This document shows positions 27,725 to 37,200 of a stretch of 46,364 nt of DNA, one piece after another (position 1 is the stretch's first letter; every line of letters starts with the position of its first letter). Position numbers and translations under genes: made by a program. The DNA comes from Saprospiraceae bacterium (GTDB taxonomy: Bacteria; Bacteroidota; Bacteroidia; Chitinophagales; Saprospiraceae). The stretch spans positions 24,277 to 70,640 of the forward strand of contig JARGNR010000025.1 of NCBI GenBank assembly GCA_029212405.1. Direction: 5' to 3'. A model generated the notes under the pieces. That model was given only the letters and a program-made list of their open reading frames with translations. It searched no databases and was not told the origin of the DNA.

Positions 27725-28825
27725 ATGAAATACACAAATACACTACTATATTTTATGATGTTCTGTTTACTTGGGTTCATGACAAGTTGTGACGATAATG
27801 ATGATCCAGAAGAGATGGAAGAAGAAATAACTCGGATCGAAATGACATTTACACCAGACAATGGGGAAGAGGTTGTGACAGCGACGTGGTTTGATGCTGA
27901 TGGAGAAGGGAGTGGTGCACCAACAATTGATGCGATTGATTTAGAAGAAGGTATTACTTATACACTTGACATCGTTTTGACTAACACCTTGGGCCAAACT
28001 GATGAAGACATCACTTCAGAAATTAAGGAAGAAGACGATGAACATATGTTCTTTTTTGGTTTTACTGATGGATACTTTTCTGACCCTACGGGAGATGGCA
28101 ACCTGGATAATCGCAATGATCCGGTCAACTACAATGATCAAGATAGTAATGGAGAACCACTTGGTCTTTCAACTACTTGGACAGCTGGTGCGCATTCTGA
28201 AACACTGGGAGAATTTAATCTTGTATTAAAACACCAACCAGATCTTAAAACTGGAAGTTCTGATGTTACAGTAGGAGGGACAGATGTAGACATTACTTTT
28301 CCTTTACAAATAGAAGAAGGTCATGGTGAAGAAGAAGTGATCAATGAAATTATTTTGACATTCACACCAACTGGTGGCGGAGATGCGATTACTGCGACTT
28401 GGTTTGATAGTGACGGTGAAGGTGTTGCAAACCCTACAATTGAAGACATCAATTTAGCTTCCAATACAGAATATGAAATGTCTATCTCTTTAGCAAATAC
28501 ATTAGGTATGGAAGTAGAAGATATAACTGAAGAAATTAGGGAAGAAGACGATGAACATATATTTTTCTTTGAATTCACATCAGACATTTTCTCAAATCCA
28601 AGTGGAGATGGAAATATAGACAATCGTCAAGATCCATTGGTTTATAATGATCAAGACGCTAATGGAAATCCAGTAGGGCTATTGACAAATTGGACCACTG
28701 GTGGAGCATCTAGTGGAAATTTCAGACTAGTTTTGAAGCATCAACCTGATCTTAAAACAGATACATCTGATGCAACAGTAGGAGGTACGGATGTGGATAT
28801 TACCTTACCAATAAACATTCAGTAA
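27725..28825 (+). CDS. Acidic lipoprotein with tandem-duplicated domain, metal-regulon member
   Basis: A 366-residue lipoprotein. The start at 27725 gives a signal peptide with Cys22 in LLGFMTSC; the longer open frame from 27641 would bury it. After an acidic linker (DDNDDPEEMEEE) come two copies of one domain, about residues 36-197 and 206-366. Both contain TFTP, VTATWFDADGEG or its variant, a PTI..I.L strand, LANTLG-type turn, EEDDEHxFFF (His107, His278), YNDQDxNGxPxGL, LVLKHQPDLKT (His170, His339) and VGGTDVDIT. Single-copy relatives occur in Flavobacteria, where I recall the label 'type 1 periplasmic binding fold superfamily'; I could not check it. The conserved His and acidic residues plus operators C and D suggest metal binding or delivery to the receptor. 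This is inference. Confidence 0.8.
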   Translation: MKYTNTLLYFMMFCLLGFMTSCDDNDDPEEMEEEITRIEMTFTPDNGEEVVTATWFDADGEGSGAPTIDAIDLEEGITYTLDIVLTNTLGQTDEDITSEIKEEDDEHMFFFGFTDGYFSDPTGDGNLDNRNDPVNYNDQDSNGEPLGLSTTWTAGAHSETLGEFNLVLKHQPDLKTGSSDVTVGGTDVDITFPLQIEEGHGEEEVINEIILTFTPTGGGDAITATWFDSDGEGVANPTIEDINLASNTEYEMSISLANTLGMEVEDITEEIREEDDEHIFFFEFTSDIFSNPSGDGNIDNRQDPLVYNDQDANGNPVGLLTNWTTGGASSGNFRLVLKHQPDLKTDTSDATVGGTDVDITLPINIQ

Positions 28826-28840
28826 GGATAAAGTAAAAAG

Positions 28841-28897
28841 AAATGTTCCCTTCTATGTAAATCCAAAATAAGGGCTTACTAAAAGGGAACATTTTTT
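28841..28897 (+). terminator. Rho-independent terminator after the tandem-domain lipoprotein
   Basis: AAATGTTCCCTT (28841-28852) is perfectly complementary to AAGGGAACATTT (28883-28894), with a T run to 28897. It closes the regulator-receptor-lipoprotein locus 15 bases after the stop codon. The loop is long (30 bases). Confidence 0.8.
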
Positions 28898-29590
28898 ATT
28901 TGATTAACTAATGAAGTGATTTAGCTTACTCTTTTTCCTCATTAATAATCTGTACGTTTTTATTTGTTAGAGTACTCCAACGTTAAAGGCTTTTTATTTT
29001 TCTCTCTATTAACTTATTGCTGATAAGTGGCCGATGTAAGAGGGGATATTCAGTAATATCGAATATCTTCAATTTCATTCAGACTAGAGTTCTTACACCT
29101 GAAAATATTACCCCTTTTTTAAGGCTTTTTCCTTAAATTCGAGGTAAGTATTTTAACCGAATTATTTCGCTCCGCGAATGGCGTTCAATATTTTATTTTC
29201 AACCATTACATTGTTTTCGCTCAAACACTTTTGTGTTTTTAGCAGAAAATGAAACTTCAAAATACTAATCTAGATAAGGCCAAATTTTAGGCTGGTTGGA
29301 TCTAAAGAGAATTCACTTTTAAAATTACTTAACTCCTGAATCACCCTAAGAAGAAAATTGATATCATAATCGTATGATATTGATTCTGCATTTTAGAACT
29401 ATCACCGTATTCTGATTCGTTACTATTTATATTCCTGAAGTTTTGAATTACCATTTCTAAGAACTCACCTAATTCCTCCCTTAATAAGCAATAGGCTTGT
29501 TGTGTCCTATACGTTGAAATTCAATTTACTTACAAGCAAATATTTCGGTTATTCCTTAAAGTAAAAACAACAATGGACATACCTTTATCC
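28898..29590. other. Gene-free intergenic region
   Basis: About 690 bases with no supportable ORF or RNA gene. It contains a TTGCTGATAAGTGG stretch (about 29018-29031) resembling the TCCCGCTGATAAGCG repeats near 46106 and 46250, and a CGCGAATGGCG segment near 29174 resembling the CATTCG hairpins near 2291 and 46031. These may be worn copies of a dispersed intergenic repeat. Confidence 0.4.
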
Positions 29591-29595
29591 TAAAC

Positions 29596-29630
29596 AAAAA
29601 ACAGCCACTTACAAATTTTGTAGGTGGCTG
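29596..29630 (-). terminator. Rho-independent terminator of the metalloprotease gene
   Basis: CAGCCACTTACA (29602-29613) pairs with TGTAGGTGGCTG (29619-29630) with a single wobble and a five-base loop. The A run at 29596-29601 is the T run on the minus strand. It lies 74 bases after the protease stop codon. Confidence 0.85.
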
Positions 29631-29703
29631 CTAATAAAACATTATTTAAACCTATATACATTTTCGGATGAACGTATGTAGGGATAAACAAAAAACTATC
29701 AAA

Positions 29704-32430
29704 CTATTTGATTTTAATAAATTTATCAATCATTTCGTCTCCTTCTGCATCTGTAACTTTAATGAAGTAAGTACCAGATTCTAATTCAGCAATATTTACT
29801 GGAATAACATTCAATCCTTCTGCAGCATTCGATTTATTTGAGATCACTTTTCTTCCCAAGAGATCAATCACCTGAATCTTTAACTCCTGGTTGGTATCCA
29901 ATTCAATCTTCACTCTTAGTTCATCCAATGCTGGATTTGGAGATATTTGCATTTCATCAATAAAAGTAAACTCACCAGACTCAGCAAATGAATGCAATTT
30001 CTTAATCTTAATTTCATTACTAGGTAAACTTCCTGAAGAAAGGCCTACAGCAGATACCTGATCTATATATATTCTATCTGCATTTCCACTTGCATCACAC
30101 TGGAATCTAAATTGAGCATTCGAAGCCATATTGTAAGATGAGCTTAAGATTGGAACTGTAGCCGTATAGAATGAATTATTTTGGAAGGAAGAACCACTAA
30201 CAAAAGTTGCAACAGTCTGCCATGATGAACCATCATAATATCTCAACCAAAAGTCTTCTCCACTTTCCATACTATTCGGATAAAAGAAGAAGGTAACTTC
30301 AACACCGCTATATTGCGATAAATTATACGTTGGAGATGTCATTGCTGAAGCAGTTCCAGAATTATCTCTAATTCTTATTGAGTAACTTCCTTCGTACGAT
30401 CTTTGACCAGAATATCTGTAGCAGTCACTACCACCATCTTGCCATCCATCCCATCCAGTCTCGAAGTAGTGTGCAAACAAATCATCATTTCCACCACCAC
30501 AAGGAGCACAATCTGGACCACCACAATCTACTCCTGTTTCATTTCCGTTTTGAATTCCATCATTACAAGTAGGACATGCAGGACAATCTGGACCTCCACA
30601 ATCTACATCTGTTTCGTTTCCATTTTGCACTCCATCATTACAAGTAGGACATGCAGGACAATCCGGACCACCACAATCTACTCCTGTTTCGTTTCCATTT
30701 TGTACTCCGTCTGTACATGTCGGACCGGAACCTCCACCAGCACAGAAATTCTTAGTTTCCGTACTACCAAACGCTCCTCCAGAAGCTACAGATTGACCAC
30801 CTATTGAAATGTCATACGACCCTTGGCCATATCCACAACAGATACCATCTCCATATGAATCATTGATGGTAAAATCATAACAACCATCTACTAAACAAAA
30901 ATCTACTGTTACGGTACTTCCTGCAGAAGAATAAGGACCTCCACTGTATAAAGTAGTACCTCCAGCATTTTTTAATGTCCAAGTTGTTTCTCCTGGATAA
31001 TTATCTAAAACAAGCGTTAGTGTTGCTTCAGTATCAGTACATGGATCAGGGCATGCAGGACAATCCGGACCACCACAATCTACTCCTGTTTCATTACCAT
31101 TTTGTACTCCATCTGTACAAGTTGGCCCTCCACCGCCACATGGATCCAAGCAAGACGCATTGGTCACTCTACTTCTAATTAGGTTTCCAGGCTGTGGGCC
31201 AAAACCATTATTCAAATTAATTCCTGCACTAGTAAGGTGGCAGTAACTCATTACTGTACCACCTCCTGAAGGAATTCCAGGTTGAGGACAATTGCCTTCT
31301 GTTGTATAACATCCATCAATGGCTGTGTTATTTCCATTCCATGCACAAGCATGAGTATGACTTGACCCAAATAAATGACCAAATTCATGAGTAACTACCA
31401 TTACAGACCATGAGTAAACAGGCACATTCTGGTAAGTTGGATCAATACTACTAAAACTCTTTTTTAGGTCAGGGTTTGAACTACATAATTGATCTACATA
31501 TGCAATTCCACCACTAGCTTGATAAGATAACAATTGAGCCAAGTCTCCGTCAAATGCTCCTGTATTTGCAAGAAAATCATTTAACATTCCACTTGAACTT
31601 GTAGAACTATATGGACTAGTTTGTGTCCAAATTACCAAAGGAGACAATACAATATTGATTTGCTCATTCGCATACATTGTTGCTACTTGATTGAATAAAC
31701 CAGTAATGAAGTTTGTAACAGTCGTAATATTACTTCCTTTATCCAAATAGATATCATAATCTACTTCAAAGTAAATACGTACACAATCAGAAAGTGCTCG
31801 CTCTCCACCTTCTGGAGTACTCAATTCCTCTATGGTATATTCTACAGGAGATTCAGGTGTAGCGCAATCGAAATTAAATTTATCCAATAAGTCCTTATCC
31901 TCATAAATAATATGAGAAGATTTATCTTCCAACATTCCAATAACAAGATTGCTATTACCTGGCTCTGAGATAAATCCCATCACCTCATTTTCAAAAACAG
32001 AAATTGATACAAGACTCTTTTGATTGCCTTTCACAATTCCTCTAAAATGTTTACCGTGATTCACTTTTACTTGTTCGTTTGAAGGCTTTTCAATTACATA
32101 GCCATCGTCTGAAAGGATGTTCACTTCTACCAATTCCAATTTCAAATCTGATCTCCCATAAACAGGTACAGATACTTCAATAAAATCGTTATTGGATGTA
32201 AGAATGTCATTCACTGCTTGACTTTTCAAATCCATCAACTCATAATTCACAAGTTCTGAAGGTACGTTTGCCGAACGATCCTCACTCTTGCTGAATACAG
32301 AAACTTGAACAGCTTTCTTAACAGAGTTAGCTGCAGCTACCAATTCAGAAGGTTTGTGCGTATTACTTTGTGCGAATGAAAAATTTAGAAAACAACATGA
32401 CAATAGTGTGTAGAAAATAATTTTTCTCAT
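29704..32430 (-). CDS. Secreted reprolysin-like zinc metalloprotease with T9SS sorting domain
   Basis: A 908-residue secreted protease. A signal peptide (KIIFYTLLSCCFLNFSFAQ) and ~190-residue prodomain precede a metzincin catalytic domain (about 205-430). The zinc site is HEFGHLFGSSH with His348, Glu349, His352 and His358, and the Met-turn is Met394 in TVMSYC, as in M12-type reprolysin-like peptidases. Next comes a 23-residue Cys-rich repeat (438-460), a ~100-residue strand domain with CCGYGQGSYDI, then three tandem Cys-rich repeats (572-644), a jelly-roll-like domain (about 650-790), and a C-terminal type A T9SS sorting domain (about 829-908: ISPNPALDELRV, LLGRKV, LESGTYFIKV). It is expected to be exported across the outer membrane by the type IX system. 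Substrate unknown. Confidence 0.92.
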   Translation of the reverse strand: MRKIIFYTLLSCCFLNFSFAQSNTHKPSELVAAANSVKKAVQVSVFSKSEDRSANVPSELVNYELMDLKSQAVNDILTSNNDFIEVSVPVYGRSDLKLELVEVNILSDDGYVIEKPSNEQVKVNHGKHFRGIVKGNQKSLVSISVFENEVMGFISEPGNSNLVIGMLEDKSSHIIYEDKDLLDKFNFDCATPESPVEYTIEELSTPEGGERALSDCVRIYFEVDYDIYLDKGSNITTVTNFITGLFNQVATMYANEQINIVLSPLVIWTQTSPYSSTSSSGMLNDFLANTGAFDGDLAQLLSYQASGGIAYVDQLCSSNPDLKKSFSSIDPTYQNVPVYSWSVMVVTHEFGHLFGSSHTHACAWNGNNTAIDGCYTTEGNCPQPGIPSGGGTVMSYCHLTSAGINLNNGFGPQPGNLIRSRVTNASCLDPCGGGGPTCTDGVQNGNETGVDCGGPDCPACPDPCTDTEATLTLVLDNYPGETTWTLKNAGGTTLYSGGPYSSAGSTVTVDFCLVDGCYDFTINDSYGDGICCGYGQGSYDISIGGQSVASGGAFGSTETKNFCAGGGSGPTCTDGVQNGNETGVDCGGPDCPACPTCNDGVQNGNETDVDCGGPDCPACPTCNDGIQNGNETGVDCGGPDCAPCGGGNDDLFAHYFETGWDGWQDGGSDCYRYSGQRSYEGSYSIRIRDNSGTASAMTSPTYNLSQYSGVEVTFFFYPNSMESGEDFWLRYYDGSSWQTVATFVSGSSFQNNSFYTATVPILSSSYNMASNAQFRFQCDASGNADRIYIDQVSAVGLSSGSLPSNEIKIKKLHSFAESGEFTFIDEMQISPNPALDELRVKIELDTNQELKIQVIDLLGRKVISNKSNAAEGLNVIPVNIAELESGTYFIKVTDAEGDEMIDKFIKIK
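30499..30717 (-). repeat. Three tandem CxDGxQNGNETGVDCGGPDCPAC repeats in the protease
   Basis: Residues 572-594, 597-619 and 622-644 are near-identical 23-residue Cys-rich units separated by Pro-Thr; a fourth, isolated copy is at 438-460 (31051-31119). Nucleotide identity is also high, so recombination between copies is possible. The unit is a common spacer in secreted Bacteroidota proteins; the four Cys per unit and the Asp/Asn-rich loop suggest disulfide- or Ca-stabilised linkers. Confidence 0.9.
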
Positions 32431-32727
32431 GGAAGTTTTAGTTTTAGTGAGTTAATTTAGATTGATCTCCAACCTACTTTAATTTGTCTTAACAATAGCA
32501 AAAAAAGCATTTATACTTCACATTTGTACAACTACTTACAAATTATTTTAAAAAATAGTCAATTGCACGGATATGCTTTGGCATCTCATTAAGGGAAAAC
32601 CCTGAATAATTTTCGTGGTGTGACTGAACAGAATATGATATTTAAATTCTTATTGAAATCGTCTTAAATGCTGGCATTCAGGGCTATTATCCTTCACTAC
32701 CTTGCTTTGGAAATCGCCAGGCTTTAT
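32431..32727. other. Intergenic region upstream of the metalloprotease
   Basis: About 300 bases between the metalloprotease start and the terminator of the cytochrome c peroxidase gene. It must hold the protease promoter on the minus strand, but I could not find a convincing TAnnTTTG box. No ORF or RNA gene is supported. Confidence 0.4.
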
Positions 32728-32763
32728 AAAAAAACAGCGCCTCAGGATCTAAACTAAGGCGCT
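32728..32763 (-). terminator. Rho-independent terminator of the cytochrome c peroxidase gene
   Basis: AGCGCCT (32736-32742) pairs with AGGCGCT (32757-32763), with partial extension inward. The A run at 32728-32734 gives a T run on the minus strand, 34 bases after the stop codon of the leftward gene. Confidence 0.75.
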
Positions 32764-32796
32764 ATCAAATACTTTTTGGGGTTCAATACCTGGTTT

Positions 32797-33990
32797 TTAT
32801 CCCTTGAAGGGATCTAAAAACTTTTCGTCACTTGTGACTTCTTTGTCTGTTAGGGTTTTTAAATAGGCTACTAAAGCGCTTTTTTCTTCTTGGTTAAAAT
32901 TTAATAGTAGTGGATTTCCATTTTCATCTTTTAACTCATCTGACAAGTTAGAATGATTAACTATTCCTTCACTATAATGATCCACCACTTCTTCCAATGT
33001 CTCAAATCTACCATCATGCATATAAGGCGCAGTAAGTTCTATGTTTCTCAAAAATGGAATCTTAAACACACCGTAAAAATCAGGATCATTCAATCTTCCT
33101 CCTATTCCGTTATCCGAGTATTCCATTTCCAATCCGTTATTAGCAGTAGCCTTCACAGTAAAATTGTGCTTATCCGTATGACAAGATGCACAATTGGCAT
33201 TATATAGTTTTTTCCCCTCGTTTTCTTCTGCTGTAAAATTGTAAAAATCTTTGTCCACAGAAAAAAGAGCTGCAGACTCCAATCCTTTGTCAAACTTTGA
33301 ATTTACCGAAGATATCGCATCTACAAAAGCAGATATAGATTCCGCAATTCTATCGCTATTCACTTCATCTGTGCCAAATGCTTTCTTGAATAAAATACTA
33401 TAAAAAGGTCTTTCAGAAATTCTCTGCTTTATTTCCTCTTCTTCAATATTCATTTCGTTTTCACTTAAGAATGCATTTTTTACTTGCTGTGGTAAATCTG
33501 CGGCACTGTCGTCCCATGAGAATTTTGAACGTGAAAGGCTCGGATCAATCGGGCTGTAGGAAATCTTAAAACTTAGGGTTGTAGCCAATGCCAATGTATT
33601 TCTTTTGGTAATGACCTCTCCTACTCCTTCACTAAATTGCTTATCATCACTGAATGCTCTTTCTGGATGATGACAACTCCCACAACTTACATTTCTATCC
33701 AATGAAAGGGTCTTGTCATAAAAGAGTACTCTACCTAAAGTAGCTTTATTATTATTCGAATAAATATCTCCAAATGATACCGTATTCACCTTTGGATACG
33801 TTTTCCCAGGAGGCAAAAAATGTTCTTTTAATTCTAATTGATAACTATTGACTACTTGAGGGAGTGTCAATTCTTGCGAGATTAAGGCATACTCTTCATT
33901 TGAATAATCATCAAGATTTCTTTCTTTCTCACAAGAGAAGAAAACTAGTAAGCAAAACAAAAGGCAAATAAATGCAGTTACATTTTTCAT
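32797..33990 (-). CDS. Di-haem cytochrome c peroxidase (MauG/CcpA family) lipoprotein
   Basis: A 397-residue envelope protein with two c-type haem sites: CGSCH (Cys103, Cys106, His107) and CASCH (Cys267, Cys270, His271). The spacing and the segments GRVLFYDKTLS, KRNTLALATT, GGRLNDPDFYGVFKIP and PYMHDGRFETLEEVVDHY are those of bacterial di-haem peroxidases, which reduce H2O2 with electrons from small cytochromes. I chose the ATG at 33990, which puts a lipobox (LLVFFSC, Cys20) at the right place; the frame is open 24 codons further to 34062, but that would bury the signal. Related MauG-type proteins modify other proteins, so the substrate is not certain. Confidence 0.92.
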   Translation of the reverse strand: MKNVTAFICLLFCLLVFFSCEKERNLDDYSNEEYALISQELTLPQVVNSYQLELKEHFLPPGKTYPKVNTVSFGDIYSNNNKATLGRVLFYDKTLSLDRNVSCGSCHHPERAFSDDKQFSEGVGEVITKRNTLALATTLSFKISYSPIDPSLSRSKFSWDDSAADLPQQVKNAFLSENEMNIEEEEIKQRISERPFYSILFKKAFGTDEVNSDRIAESISAFVDAISSVNSKFDKGLESAALFSVDKDFYNFTAEENEGKKLYNANCASCHTDKHNFTVKATANNGLEMEYSDNGIGGRLNDPDFYGVFKIPFLRNIELTAPYMHDGRFETLEEVVDHYSEGIVNHSNLSDELKDENGNPLLLNFNQEEKSALVAYLKTLTDKEVTSDEKFLDPFKG

Positions 33991-34207
33991 AAGGTATGAT
34001 AATTTCTTCAGGCCAATAATAAACTTTGTCCTTCGTAAATAGGATATTAATAGTCTTTTCAACTATACACTTAATAAATTATATATATCGAAAATCTTCG
34101 TAACTCAACTGCAAAATTCTACGAAATTGATTCTCACACAATTTAATTGCATAAATGTACAATTTTTTCCAAATAATCAAGCATTTGCCTTCCAAATTGC
34201 AATTATA

Positions 34208-37200
34208 TCAATGCCCTCGCATCATTTTAATTGCTCTTCCAGGCGTATAGGGTGCATCTGCTCCCTCTAGTTTTTCTTCCAACTGTGGAATCATCACTGT
34301 TGCTATTGCTGTCAATGTATCCATTATCGGCACAAACTCCTCTTTGGCAATAGCTAAACTGTTCTTGTGTGTTTCTGTAGGATCAGAAGTGGAATGTTTT
34401 TGCTCATAAACAATCCATCCCAGTCTACCCGCAGGAGTCGGAGGAGCTCCTATATCAAGTTTCCCTTTGATTGGGTCACCATTCAACAATACACTTGCAG
34501 CTCTAATTTCATTCTCAATAGTCACGATTTCATTCATCAATTCTGGCATTGGCAATTCCACCATTTTGATGGCTTCTTTCATGTGTCTAACTTTATTTCT
34601 CATTTCACCAATCAATCTACCCGCTCCTGATATCGATCTATTCAACTCGTCCACTTCTCTCTGAAACTTTGTTTTTGCTATTGGATCCTGAGCAGGCATC
34701 ACTCGTTCATTTAACAATTTAACTTCAAATTCTTGTGGACTGCCTAAATCTGTAAACACTCCATCCACATATTTTGTCATTTGAATCATATATTTTCCTG
34801 GTTGAACTAAAGAGCCTTCCGCCTTCCCTGCCCAAGGATTATAAAAAGCAGGTTTTCTCAAGTTAATAGGATCTTTCGGCGCATAGCGTAAATCCCACGT
34901 CATCCTCTGTACTCCTGCACTATATCCTTTCATTAATTTACGAACTACATTTCCACTTTCATCGGTAATCGTAAATAACAACTGTGGCTTTAATTGTTCC
35001 CGTTCACTTTTCAATTCTTCATAGCTAAGAAATGGTGTGTCCTCATTTTCTTTTATCGCCTCTTTCTCTCTCTTTTTTCTACTATCTTTTAACGTTTTCA
35101 CCTTTTCTTTTACATAGTAAGTAATCATTGCAACAGGTCCAAGATCTTCTGCGGAATAGTAACTATCACCCGACATTGCTTTCCCAGGTAAACCCAATGG
35201 AGTGGATTGTTCGAAAGCAAGTGGATCTCGAACTGAAAAGAGCATCGCTTCTCCCTCTAATGACTCATTATTGATACTTCGCAATGCAGAATAATCATCC
35301 AACACATAAAATCCTCTTCCAAATGTTCCTAAGACAAGATCATTTTCTCGTTTTTGAATGGCCAAATCTCGTACTGCAATAGTCGGAACACCAGCCTTCA
35401 ACTGTTTCCAATTCATTCCTGAATCATTTGAAAAGAATACGCCAAACTCAGTACCTGTAAAAATCAAGTTAGGGTCAACATGATCTTCTTCAATCGCATA
35501 CACACTTCCTCGTTCTGGTAAATTATTTGATATACTTTTCCACGTTTTCCCTTTGTCTGATGACTTATATATGTAAGGCTTAAAATCACCCTTTTTATGA
35601 TTGTTAAACGCTGCATAAATCACAGAAGCATCGTGTTGTGAACAATAGACACTATTCACGTACGTATTTTCTGGAACCCCACTAAATCGTTCTACTTTCG
35701 TCCAAGTAGTTCCTCCGTCATTTGTAATTTGTATCAAACCATCATCCGTTCCTATGACTAAGAAATTTGGATCCAAGGTAGATTCACTAAAAGCGACAAT
35801 TGTTCCGTAGGGAGAGGTCGAAGAATTTTTCATCACCGCATCCATACTTTGAACTCTACCCATTACTTTCAGTGTATTTCTATCTATTTGACGAGTCAAA
35901 TCTTCACTGATCACTTCCCAACTATTTCCATAATCATCTGATCTAAACACCTTGTTTGCTGCAAAATACAACCGTCCATCTTTATGCGGACTAACTGCCA
36001 ATGGTGCATCCCAATTCCATCGGTATGCATTCTCATTTTTTCTTTCTTTAGGTTGAATTCCAACTTCCTCTCCGCTTAATTTATCGAAACGTACGAGGAC
36101 CCCATACTGAGATTGTGCATAGACAATATTAGGATTTTTTGGATCTACCTGTGATTCAAAACCATCTCCACCGTGTGTAAAGAACCAATCCGAATTGGTT
36201 ATACCATGACTTGTAATTGTCCGAGAAGGACCTCCCATACTCGAGTTATCTTGTGTTCCACCATAAATATTATAAAATGGAGCATCGTTATCAACCGCTA
36301 CTTTGTAGAATTGAGTGACGGGAAGATTCGGCTTAAAGTCCCATGTTTTAGCCGCATCAAAGGTCTCATACAATCCCCCATCGCATCCTACCAACCAATG
36401 ATCGCCGTTCATAGGGTCTATCCACATACAATGATTATCTACGTGTTTGGTGTCTTCTCCTACATTTTGGAATGTTTTTCCACCATCTGTACTTTTTTGC
36501 ATCCACGTATTCATTGCATACAATTTATTACGGTCAGTGAGGTCACAATAAATCTCTTGATAATAATTTCCACTAGAGGTATAAGATCCTCTTTTCTTCC
36601 AGGTTATTCCTCCATCCGTCGTTCTGAATGTTCCGCCTTTACCTTCAGCAGCTTCAACTACTGCATAGATGTAATCGTTGTCTGCTGGAGAAATTGCCAA
36701 TCCGATTCGTCCCATATTTGCAGGTAGCCCCGAATTGATTTTCGTCCACGTTTCTCCTCCGTCAATGGATTTATGCATTCCAGATCCTGGTCCACCTCCA
36801 ACATATGTGAACACATGTCGTCTACGTTGTTGAGCCGCAGCATACAACACCGATGGGTTTCTTGGATCCATTATTAAATCACTCACACCTGTGTGTTTGT
36901 CAATCTCCAAGACCAACTTCCAATTCTCACCTCCGTCTACCGTTTTATATACTCCTCTTTCTCCACCTTCACTCCACAGTGGCCCCATCGCTGCCACGTA
37001 TACGATATCACTATTGGAAGGATCAACGATTATCTTCCCGATATGCTCAGAACTTTTAAGCCCCATATTCTTCCAGGATTTACCTCTATCTTCTGATTTG
37101 TACACACCATCTCCATAAGCGACACTTCTCTGGTTGTTATTCTCTCCACTTCCGACCCAAATGGTATTGTGATTTGATGGATCTATGGTCACGCAGCCAA

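Noticed and set aside
29160-29250. Possible tRNA or small RNA in the GC-richer patch of the gene-free region
   Set aside because: I could not fold a cloverleaf or find a T-loop consensus; the patch only resembles other intergenic hairpin fragments.
30378-31178. Open frames on the + strand across the Cys-rich repeats (low-complexity, His/Thr-rich)
   Set aside because: Antisense shadows of the repetitive metalloprotease coding region; the repetitive composition only mirrors the repeats.
36173-36727. 184-codon + strand ORF opposite the Asp-box protein
   Set aside because: Antisense to a well-supported propeller gene with clear Asp-box repeats; no domain or signal is visible.
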